From Niabella soli DSM 19437 (GTDB taxonomy: Bacteria; Bacteroidota; Bacteroidia; Chitinophagales; Chitinophagaceae): a DNA stretch of 64,000 nucleotides. This document shows, piece by piece, positions 8,043-15,143 of this stretch. Each line of letters begins with the position of its first letter. The stretch's first letter is position 1. The position numbers and the translations under genes were made by a program. Below the pieces are notes generated by a model, which was not told the DNA's origin, did not search any database, and saw only the letters and a program-made list of their open reading frames with translations. Where the stretch lies: the NCBI RefSeq assembly GCF_000243115.2, contig NZ_CP007035.1, positions 434,001 to 498,000 on the forward strand, read 5' to 3'.

Positions 8043-9059
8043 ATGAGGATTATTTATTGTTTTTTATTTTGCCAGTTATTTTTTTCCTGTATTCCCAAGG
8101 ATCAGCGTACCCTTGCAACAGCTTCCGTTAAGGACAGCGCGCAAGCCTATGTTTCAAGGAAAGACCTTTCAAAAATAACGGTGGGCTATTGTACCCCCTC
8201 CCTGAATGCGCCTTTTTATGTTGCGTTAGAGCAGGCCGTAAGAACGAATGTTTTGCATTATGGAATGGGATACCTTTCCACAGATGGGCAGGGCGACATT
8301 AACAAACAGGTACTGGCGGTGGAAGACCTGCTGGCGAAGGGAATAAAGGTGCTCATCCTTAATCCCCTCGATCCCAAGGCATTGGTGCCCGTGGTTAAAA
8401 AAGCCAAACAGCAGGGGGTGCTGGTATTTATTGTGGATAGTTTTATTGATCCGGATGCGCCTTACATTTCCAGTGTTGTGGCCAACAACGAATTAAACGG
8501 AGAGCTGCTGGGCGAATGGGTGATAAATAATAGTAAGAAACCACATTTGAATATAGCCCTCATCAGCGGCAACCAGGGAAACCCGGTGGGCCGGGAAAAA
8601 CGATTAGGGTTTGTAAGGGGATTGGCGGATGCCCAGTTGCACAATGAAAACAGGGTGGACTTTACCATTCTGACCCAGGGTTGGGGCGGGTGGACCAATA
8701 ACGGTGGCCTTAAGGCAATGGAAGATATTTTGGTGGCACATAAAGAGGTAAATATTCTTTTTGCTGAAAACGATGCAATGGCCATTGGAGCGCTGAAAAC
8801 CATTAAGGAAATGGGGTTGCAGCAACAGATTGCTGTGGTGGGTGTGGACGGACAAAAAGAAGCGTATCAACTGATCAAACAGGGGGCATACAGCGTTACG
8901 GCGCAGAATAGCCCCGATATACTGGGTGGAGATATGGTGAGGGTTGTAGCCCGCTATTTAAATGGGGAACAAGGCATCAAACAGGTAAACTACACCAGGT
9001 CTGTTGTTATTGACCGGCAGAATGTGGATCAATTCTATAACCCCAACTCTTTATTCTGA
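8043..9059 (+). CDS. Ribose-type ABC transporter substrate-binding lipoprotein
   Basis: A 338-residue periplasmic-binding protein of the type 1 (RbsB/LacI-like) fold. It has a lipoprotein signal with lipobox LFFSC near residue 16. The mature part shows KITVGYCTPSLNAPFYVALEQAV, then KGIKVLILNPLDPKALVPVVKKAKQQGVLVFIVDS, NPVGREKRLGFVRGL, and FAENDAMAIGALKTIKEMG, all usual landmarks of sugar/polyol-binding members. It should deliver a monosaccharide or polyol to the ATPase and permease encoded immediately downstream (3 bp and 1.5 kb). The specificity is not readable; the neighbouring polyol dehydrogenase suggests a sugar alcohol (inference). Confidence 0.9.
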   Translation: MRIIYCFLFCQLFFSCIPKDQRTLATASVKDSAQAYVSRKDLSKITVGYCTPSLNAPFYVALEQAVRTNVLHYGMGYLSTDGQGDINKQVLAVEDLLAKGIKVLILNPLDPKALVPVVKKAKQQGVLVFIVDSFIDPDAPYISSVVANNELNGELLGEWVINNSKKPHLNIALISGNQGNPVGREKRLGFVRGLADAQLHNENRVDFTILTQGWGGWTNNGGLKAMEDILVAHKEVNILFAENDAMAIGALKTIKEMGLQQQIAVVGVDGQKEAYQLIKQGAYSVTAQNSPDILGGDMVRVVARYLNGEQGIKQVNYTRSVVIDRQNVDQFYNPNSLF

Positions 9060-9062
9060 GCA

Positions 9063-10553
9063 ATGATTGAGCTTAAAAATATCTCCAAATCATATGGCGG
9101 CGCCCGGGCGCTGGATGATGTTAGCCTGACCGTGGAATTTGGGAAAATACACGCTTTGCTGGGAGAGAACGGGGCCGGTAAATCTACCTTGATGAAGGTT
9201 CTTTCCGGCGCTATTCAAAAAGATTCGGGTTCCATTTATATAAACGGCGTGGAACGGGAGATCAGTACGCCTAAAGCTGCGCAGGACGAGGGAATAGGGA
9301 TCATTTACCAGGAATTTTCATTGGTGCCGGAACTGACCGCTTCCGAAAATATATTCTTAAATCAGTTGGGCCAATCCTTTTGGATCAATTGGAACCATTT
9401 GCATAAAAAGGCGGATGAACTGGTAAAAAGTTTGGGCTTCAGTCTGGACGTGAAAAAGAAAGTGGCAGCATTAAGTGTGGCCGAACAGCAGGTTGTAGAA
9501 ATCGCCAAAGCGCTTACTACGGATAGTAAGCTGATCATACTGGACGAACCTTCAGATGTACTGGGCCCACACGAGGTAACGATATTGTACAAGGTATTGG
9601 AACAACTGAAAAAGAAGAATATTGCTATTATTTATATCTCTCATCATCTTCATGAGATTTTACAGATCTCAGACAGTATAACGGTTTTAAGGGATGGAAA
9701 GACGATTGCAACGGTGGAGAACCGGGAGCTGAATAGCGACAAACTGATTTCGATGATGCTGGGTAAAGAGCTGCTGCGCACTGTTCGCAAGCCCGGAGAT
9801 ATTCCCGTTAATGGTTCGGTATTCAAAGTATCTGGCATAAAACTACCAATGGCCGCCGCAGCAATCGAGCTCACCGCCCGGTCCGGCGAAATACTGGGTA
9901 TTGCCGGGTTAGTAGGCTCAGGCAGAACAGAATTATTACGGGCCATTTTTGGAGCAGATGCGGCCGAGGGAAAGAGGATCTATATGAATGAGGATCGGAC
10001 TACGGCAACTTCGCCCAGGATCAGTGTGGCTAACGGTATCGGAATGGTGCCGGAAGACCGTAAAAAAGAAGGCGGGATACTCGATCAAAGTATCCGGAAT
10101 AACATATCTGTTACCAACTATAAAAGTATAAACAAAGGTTGGGGATTTATCAGGAGCAATGCCGAAGCGAAAAATGTACAAACGCTGATTGACCGGCTTA
10201 AAATAAAATGCACTTCTGCAGCGGCTGCGGTTAATTCCCTTAGCGGCGGGAACCAGCAAAAAGTGATCCTGGCAAAATGGATCAATAGCGGTGCTGATAT
10301 CCTTTTGATAGACGAACCTACCCGCGGGGTTGATGTGGGCGCGCGCGCGCAGATCTATGATATTTTATTTGAGCTGGCCAATAAGGGAAAAACATTGATT
10401 GTTGTTTCTTCTGATCTGGAAGAACTGATGACACTATGCGACCGGATTGTAGTGATGAAAAAAGGCGCACTGACCGGCGAGGTATTAAAAAAGGATTTTT
10501 CTGAAGAAAAACTACTCAGACTAGCGATAGAAGGAAGGAACCCTAATTTATAA
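9063..10553 (+). CDS. Sugar ABC transporter ATP-binding protein (RbsA-like, two NBDs)
   Basis: A 496-residue ATPase with two fused nucleotide-binding domains, as in RbsA/MglA/XylG. Domain 1 has Walker A GENGAGKST, signature LSVAEQQ and Walker B LIILDEP followed by SDVLGPHEV. Domain 2 has the degenerate P-loop GLVGSGRTEL, the strong signature LSGGNQQKVILAKW and DEPTRGVDVGA. The post-Walker-B segment of domain 1 differs from the common DEPTAAL text. The degenerate second P-loop is normal for this family. It energises import of the ligand bound by the preceding protein through the permease encoded 8 bp downstream. Confidence 0.93.
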   Translation: MIELKNISKSYGGARALDDVSLTVEFGKIHALLGENGAGKSTLMKVLSGAIQKDSGSIYINGVEREISTPKAAQDEGIGIIYQEFSLVPELTASENIFLNQLGQSFWINWNHLHKKADELVKSLGFSLDVKKKVAALSVAEQQVVEIAKALTTDSKLIILDEPSDVLGPHEVTILYKVLEQLKKKNIAIIYISHHLHEILQISDSITVLRDGKTIATVENRELNSDKLISMMLGKELLRTVRKPGDIPVNGSVFKVSGIKLPMAAAAIELTARSGEILGIAGLVGSGRTELLRAIFGADAAEGKRIYMNEDRTTATSPRISVANGIGMVPEDRKKEGGILDQSIRNNISVTNYKSINKGWGFIRSNAEAKNVQTLIDRLKIKCTSAAAAVNSLSGGNQQKVILAKWINSGADILLIDEPTRGVDVGARAQIYDILFELANKGKTLIVVSSDLEELMTLCDRIVVMKKGALTGEVLKKDFSEEKLLRLAIEGRNPNL

Positions 10554-10561
10554 ACGATTGA

Positions 10562-11494
10562 ATGATGAAAATGGAACGCATAAAAGGCGGCTTATCCCAA
10601 TATAATACGGTGCTCATTTTTGTATTAATGCTGATCGTATCGGGGCTGATAACGGAAAACTTTTTTACAGCAAATAATATTTCCAACCTCATCCGGCAAT
10701 CGGCTCCTATCGGGCTGGTTAGCATGGGCATGTTGTTGGTGATCCTTACAGGAGGGATCGATCTTTCGGTGGGTTCTGTTGTGGCAATGATCGGAGTCAC
10801 TTTTTCGCTTTTAAGCTATGTGGTTTATTTTCCCGCTGCGTTCCTTTTATCTCTTTTAATTGGCTGTGGCATAGGTTGCCTCTCGGGCTATCTGGTGGCC
10901 TACCGGAAGATTGCATCCTTTATTGTAACGCTTGCCCTGATGTCGATGGTCAGGGGGGGCGGGTACCTGCTTTCGAAAGGAGCACCCATCAGCGTTGGGC
11001 CCTATTCTGCAAAGATCCTGACGCTGGGCACCGGCAGCCTTTTGGGCGTTCCCGTGGCGGCTATTGTATTAATGGGCGTATTTATGGTGCTGTTTGTTTT
11101 ATTGAGGTATAATATTTTTGGAAGGCTCATACTGGCAATCGGATCTAATGAAGAGGCGGTGCGGTTATCCGGCGTAGCCGTAAAAAGAACAAAGTTTGCC
11201 GTGTATGTTATCTGTGCGGCATTAACAGCGTTAGCGGCCCTGTTAATGGTTGGACGAACAGGTGTGGGCACGCCTAATATAGGGGTGGGGCTGGAGCTGG
11301 ATGCCATAGCCGCGGTCGTAATAGGAGGCGCTGCGCTGGCAGGTGGAAAGGGATCGGTGCTGAACACACTGTTGGGGGTATTCATATTAAGCATGATCGG
11401 TAATGTGATGAACCTGCTGGATATTACTTCTTATCTCCAGCAGATCATTAAAGGCGTTATCATTATTGCCGCTGTATTGTTTCAAAGAAATTAA
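10562..11494 (+). CDS. Sugar/polyol ABC transporter permease (RbsC-like)
   Basis: A 310-residue inner-membrane protein of the BPD_transp_2 family. It has many hydrophobic helices and the family landmarks GMLLVILTGGIDLSVGSVVA and DAIAAVVIGGAALAGGKGS near the C-terminus, the latter being the ATPase-contact loop region. One permease is present, so a homodimer is expected, as in RbsC. Complete ribose-type ABC importers are less usual in Bacteroidota PULs, which more often use MFS transporters for the inner membrane. The gene is followed 7 bp later by the dehydrogenase start at 11502. Confidence 0.92.
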   Translation: MMKMERIKGGLSQYNTVLIFVLMLIVSGLITENFFTANNISNLIRQSAPIGLVSMGMLLVILTGGIDLSVGSVVAMIGVTFSLLSYVVYFPAAFLLSLLIGCGIGCLSGYLVAYRKIASFIVTLALMSMVRGGGYLLSKGAPISVGPYSAKILTLGTGSLLGVPVAAIVLMGVFMVLFVLLRYNIFGRLILAIGSNEEAVRLSGVAVKRTKFAVYVICAALTALAALLMVGRTGVGTPNIGVGLELDAIAAVVIGGAALAGGKGSVLNTLLGVFILSMIGNVMNLLDITSYLQQIIKGVIIIAAVLFQRN

Positions 11495-11501
11495 AAAAAG
11501 A

Positions 11502-12977
11502 ATGGAACTGAATTATAAAAACGCAGCGTTGCAGGAACCGTCGTTGCAGGCAGTTTTTGAAAAAACGACGCCCCCTTATCCCATATTACATTTTGGGGTG
11601 GGCGGGTTCCACCGGGCGCACCAGGCATGGGCCTTGCAAGGTTTGTTAAACGACCGGCGGCCGGAATTGGAACATTGGGGAATTACAGGAGTGGGCGTGT
11701 TGCCGCAGGATGCTGCTTTTGCAAAAACATTCCGCAACCAGGATTGCCTGTATTTTCTGCAACGCTTCGCCCCGGAAGGCTTGCGTGATACGCAATTGAT
11801 CTCATCAATCAAGGAAATGCTGCATGTTTCCGAAGATTATGAAACGATCTTAGCCCGCATAGCAGCGCCGGAAACCCGCATTATCAGTTTTACCATAACC
11901 GAGGGCGGCTATAATGTGGATTATACTACCAACACTTTTATATGGGATACCCCGGTTGTTCAGGAAGATCTATTACGAAGAGATGTTCCCAAAACGGTTT
12001 TTCGTGTTTTGGCAGAAGGGCTGAAAAAACGCAGCATGGCAGACGGCGGGGCGATTGTGCTAATGTCCTGCGATAATGTGCAGCATAACGGAGACATACT
12101 CCGGTTGGCATTGATAGAATTTTTAAAACGCTTTGATCCTTCCCTAATAGATTGGGTGGCGCAGCACGTTACTTTCGTTAAAACAATGGTAGACCGGATC
12201 ACGCCGGCAACCACCCGGGCGCAAAAGGAGGCATTTGAAAAAACCGGCGGCTTTCATGACCAGTGCCTGGTAGTTTGTGAAGAATATTTTCAATGGATTA
12301 TCGAAGAACATCCTGGCCTTGCCGGCCTCCCCTTGCGGGATATGGGAGCCACAGTGGTGAAAGAAGTAGCGCCTTATGAAAAGATGAAGCTGCGCCTGTT
12401 AAATGGCGGCCATTCACTGACCGGGCTTTTAGGAGAGGCATTAGGATATGACCGGATCCATACAGCTATAAAAGATGATAACATCAACGCTGTTTTTCAG
12501 CGCTATTGTTCCGAGGAGGTTATACCAACGCTTGATCCCATTGCCGCAGTTCATTACCCGGATTATGTGCAGCAACTGGTATACCGGTTCGGTAACCCTA
12601 TGATCAACGACAGCACCGCCCGCATCATCTCCGGCTCTACAGATAAATTGCCAAAGTTTGTATTGCCCGTTATCAGCGAGCAGTTGAAAAGGCAAACCCC
12701 CAAAATTAAATGCGGTGTGCTGATATTGGCTGCCTGGTATTATTATTTAGAGGAAGCGTTCAAAAAAGATCAGATGGAAGAAGTGCAGGACCTGAACAGG
12801 GAACTGTTGCTGGCTCTTTTTTCGGAACCCGACTGGGATGCCTGCCAGTTTATAACCCGGCTGCCTGTGCTGCATACGCTGCAGCGCGAGCCGGTAGTAC
12901 AAACCCTGTTTCTTGAGTATGTACAGGCTTTGAGGGTGGGGGAGATACATTTATTAATAAACCAATTGCTACATTGA
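11502..12977 (+). CDS. Mannitol dehydrogenase family polyol oxidoreductase
   Basis: A 491-residue long-chain polyol-specific dehydrogenase. The N-terminal NAD(P)-binding region shows ILHFGVGGFHRAHQAWALQ. The catalytic block reads YEKMKLRLLNGGHSLTGLLGEALGY, with the conserved Lys, Asn and His pattern of mannitol 2-dehydrogenase, arabinitol 4-dehydrogenase, fructuronate reductase and tagaturonate reductase. Family members interconvert a polyol (or aldonate) and the 2-keto sugar. With an ABC importer upstream and a PfkB kinase immediately downstream (its ATG overlaps this TGA), a pathway polyol to ketose to ketose phosphate is likely. ATG 11502 is preferred; an upstream TTG would run into the permease gene. 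Confidence 0.88.
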   Translation: MELNYKNAALQEPSLQAVFEKTTPPYPILHFGVGGFHRAHQAWALQGLLNDRRPELEHWGITGVGVLPQDAAFAKTFRNQDCLYFLQRFAPEGLRDTQLISSIKEMLHVSEDYETILARIAAPETRIISFTITEGGYNVDYTTNTFIWDTPVVQEDLLRRDVPKTVFRVLAEGLKKRSMADGGAIVLMSCDNVQHNGDILRLALIEFLKRFDPSLIDWVAQHVTFVKTMVDRITPATTRAQKEAFEKTGGFHDQCLVVCEEYFQWIIEEHPGLAGLPLRDMGATVVKEVAPYEKMKLRLLNGGHSLTGLLGEALGYDRIHTAIKDDNINAVFQRYCSEEVIPTLDPIAAVHYPDYVQQLVYRFGNPMINDSTARIISGSTDKLPKFVLPVISEQLKRQTPKIKCGVLILAAWYYYLEEAFKKDQMEEVQDLNRELLLALFSEPDWDACQFITRLPVLHTLQREPVVQTLFLEYVQALRVGEIHLLINQLLH

Positions 12978-13882
12978 TGAAAAATAAGGTCATTTGTTTT
13001 GGAGAGGTGTTGTGGGATGATTTTGGCACCACAAAAACGATTGGCGGGGCTCCGCTGAATGTAGGCTATCATCTTTCCAAATTAGCCATTGAGCCCGTCA
13101 TTGTTTCACAGGTAGGAAAGGATGAACCCGGCCGGGGCCTCCTGCAGCAATTAGATCAATGGCAATTAGTCGCTGATTATTGTGTGGTGTCTGATGTGCA
13201 TCCCACCTCAACCGTGAACGTGCAGCTCCTGGAAAACGGGGAAGTAACTTATACGATTACTGAAAATGTTGCATGGGATTTTGTTGAGTATGATAATGAA
13301 CTGGCGGGTAAAATAAAAGAAGCGGATGCGTTCATTTATGGCACGCTTGCCGCCAGGACCCCGTATACACGGGCTACGCTGCTCCGGTACCTGGAACATG
13401 CAAAATGGCGGGTGCTGGATCTGAACCTGAGACCTCCTTATACAGATAGGGAAACATTGTTATTGCTCATCCGGTCCTGTCATAGTTTAAAACTGAATCG
13501 GGGCGAATTAGATTTTATTGGATCATTTTTAGGGAAAGGAATAGAAACAGAGGCGGAGGGGGCGGCCCTTATTTTTGCTGCCTTTGACAATATAGAAGAG
13601 ATCATTCTTACAAAAGGAGAAAAGGGGGCGGCTTATTATAACAGGAAAGAACAATGGAGCATTGAGGGGCTTACCGTTCCGGTAATGGATACGGTTGGCA
13701 GCGGAGATGCTTTTCTTGCGGCGTTTGTAGGAGGAAAACTGAAGGGGCGTACCCATCGCCGGCAAATGGAAGATGCGGTTGTATTAAGTGCCTTCATCGC
13801 CACCCGGCAGGGAGCCTGCCCCTCCTACACGCCTGCAACGGTACAAAAATTTAAAGAAAAGTATTATGAGGCAAATGTTTAA
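12977..13882 (+). CDS. PfkB family carbohydrate kinase (fructokinase-like)
   Basis: A 301-residue ribokinase-fold kinase. The start ATG overlaps the stop codon of the dehydrogenase (ATGA arrangement), so translation is probably coupled. Landmarks are VICFGEVLWDDFG, the substrate loop IGGAPLNVGYHLSKL as in fructokinases, ILTKGEKGAAYY, and the PfkB signature DTVGSGDAFLAAFVGG with the catalytic Asp. It should phosphorylate a ketose such as fructose using ATP, completing the polyol route after the dehydrogenase. The true sugar (fructose, ribulose, xylulose and so on) cannot be fixed from sequence alone. Confidence 0.88.
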   Translation: MKNKVICFGEVLWDDFGTTKTIGGAPLNVGYHLSKLAIEPVIVSQVGKDEPGRGLLQQLDQWQLVADYCVVSDVHPTSTVNVQLLENGEVTYTITENVAWDFVEYDNELAGKIKEADAFIYGTLAARTPYTRATLLRYLEHAKWRVLDLNLRPPYTDRETLLLLIRSCHSLKLNRGELDFIGSFLGKGIETEAEGAALIFAAFDNIEEIILTKGEKGAAYYNRKEQWSIEGLTVPVMDTVGSGDAFLAAFVGGKLKGRTHRRQMEDAVVLSAFIATRQGACPSYTPATVQKFKEKYYEANV

Positions 13883-14753
13883 ACAGATCACAACTACGGT
13901 AGCAATGATAGCATTGCTCGTAACCGGACTTGCAGCGCAGAGCGGTCTTCATACAACGCCCATTAAAAGTATGGCAGCGTTGCAGCAATATTTTCATTAT
14001 GAGCCTGACAAGCCGGTGCTGATCTCCGGCCACCGGGGCGGGTTGTTGCCTGGTTTCCCTGAAAACAGTATTGAGGCTATGGAAAAGACCTTAAGCCTGA
14101 TGCCTTCGTTTTTTGAAATTGATCCCCGGTACACCAAGGACAGCGTAATGGTACTGATGCATGATGACGCAATGGAGCGCGTCACCAATATGAAGGGAAA
14201 AGTTAGCGAACTTACCTATGCGCAGTTGTCGAAAGCAAGGTTAAAAGACCGGCAGGGAAATATAACTTCTTATAAAATTCCGACACTCCGGGAGGCGTTG
14301 GATTGGGGAAAGGATAAAACCATTTTTAACCTGGATAATAAGAATATTCCGTGGTCAAAATATGTGGAGTTATTTAAAGGCGGCGCTTATCCGAATATTA
14401 TCCTCAGCGTTCGCTCCATGAAGGAAGCGTTCTATTATTATAAGAACCTGGATAATGTTTTATTATGCGTGGCGATAAAAAATCAGGAAGATCTGGAGGC
14501 CTTCAAAAAAACGGGGATACCGTATAACCGGATCATTGCCTATGTGGGGGATTCTGTTTCGCGTAATACGGATGAGATCTGCCGGTGGCTGCACCAGAAG
14601 GGGGTGATGTGCTTTTATTCTTTTCCACCCAGCTTTGATAAACTTAAAACAGAGGCGGAACGGTTGAAAGCCTATTGCGCAGAATTGATAAAACGACCGG
14701 ATATTATAGAGACCGACTATCCTGCCTTATTTTCCGGGGCAGGCGATAAATAG
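13866..14753 (+). CDS. Exported glycerophosphodiester phosphodiesterase family protein
   Basis: A 295-residue protein with a signal peptide (MIALLVTGLAAQ) and a GDPD TIM-barrel. The catalytic residues are visible: SGHRGG (His, Arg), PENSIEAMEKTL (Glu), FEIDPRYTKDSVMVLMHDDAMERVTN (Glu, Asp, His). GDPD enzymes hydrolyse glycerophosphodiesters; exported ones can also cut phosphodiesters in teichoic acids and modified glycans. The start at 13866 overlaps the kinase 3' end by 17 bp; a start inside the kinase gene was rejected because it would precede the signal peptide. It is the last gene of the LacI-headed series, before a 390-bp regulatory gap and susC. Confidence 0.88.
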   Translation: MRQMFKQITTTVAMIALLVTGLAAQSGLHTTPIKSMAALQQYFHYEPDKPVLISGHRGGLLPGFPENSIEAMEKTLSLMPSFFEIDPRYTKDSVMVLMHDDAMERVTNMKGKVSELTYAQLSKARLKDRQGNITSYKIPTLREALDWGKDKTIFNLDNKNIPWSKYVELFKGGAYPNIILSVRSMKEAFYYYKNLDNVLLCVAIKNQEDLEAFKKTGIPYNRIIAYVGDSVSRNTDEICRWLHQKGVMCFYSFPPSFDKLKTEAERLKAYCAELIKRPDIIETDYPALFSGAGDK

Positions 14754-14921
14754 CTGCTGTGAATTTTTCATCCGGCTCCTGGTGACCAGCTTCTGGCAGG
14801 GTACAATCGGGCTGTTGATTGACTAAAAATGTTTAATTGTCTTTAAATATTTTATTATTTATTATTTTTTGTAACAATTTTTTCATAATTTGGTAATAAT
14901 TTCTTTAAAATAGTTTTCTTT

Positions 14922-14954
14922 TTTTGTGACCGGTTTAAGATGGCGGTCACAAAA
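14922..14954. repeat. 11-bp inverted repeat upstream of susC
   Basis: TTTTGTGACCG and CGGTCACAAAA are perfect reverse complements separated by 11 bases. The symmetry could be a second operator or an RNA hairpin ending the upstream operon. The spacing does not fit the CRP site (TGTGA-N6-TCACA). Confidence 0.5.
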
Positions 14955-15001
14955 GGTTGCCGCTGCTTCAATATTTTAGAGGATTAAATCGTGCAGTTCG
15001 T

Positions 15002-15041
15002 TTTTATTAAAAAATTTAATCGATTAAATTTTTTAATAAAA
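15002..15041. promoter_or_regulatory. 40-bp perfect palindrome with LacI-type core upstream of susC
   Basis: Every base from 15002 to 15041 pairs with its symmetric partner around the central CG at 15021/15022. The core AATTTAATCGATTAAATT shares TTTAATCGATTAAA with the palindrome upstream of the LacI gene. It is the natural operator for that regulator at susC. The perfect symmetry beyond the normal operator length (about 18-20 bp) is unusual and may allow more than one dimer or cruciform extrusion. Confidence 0.65.
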
Positions 15042-15143
15042 TTCCGCGATGGAATATTTTAAAAAAAGATTTGAGGTTGCCATTAGATAAGATTATTTAA
15101 CAATAAAATCCCAAAACAATTCATCATTCAAAAAAGACATATT

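Larger units (their letters stand above)
14754..15143. promoter_or_regulatory. AT-rich regulatory region upstream of susC
   Basis: This 390-bp gap has no gene. It is strongly AT-rich and holds an 11-bp inverted repeat (14922-14954), a LacI-like half site GGATTAAATCG (14981-14991) and a 40-bp perfect palindrome (15002-15041). About 100 bp separate the palindrome from the susC start. I could not fix a -33/-7 promoter with confidence; AAGATTTG at 15066 is a near match to the -7 consensus. Confidence 0.5.

Noticed and set aside
11466-11501. TTG start for the polyol dehydrogenase inside the permease gene
   Set aside because: The added residues do not belong to the family, and ATG 11502 gives a normal N-terminus.
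13788-13865. Upstream start for the GDPD gene inside the kinase gene
   Set aside because: It would place 26 residues before a clear signal peptide; ATG 13866 fits better.
14922-14954. CRP-type site
   Set aside because: TGTGA and TCACA are 17 bases apart, not 6, so it does not fit the CRP consensus.
15002-15041. Rho-independent terminator of the upstream operon
   Set aside because: The dyad is almost entirely A/T, so the stem would be weak and lacks a GC-rich core; the LacI core motif is a better explanation.
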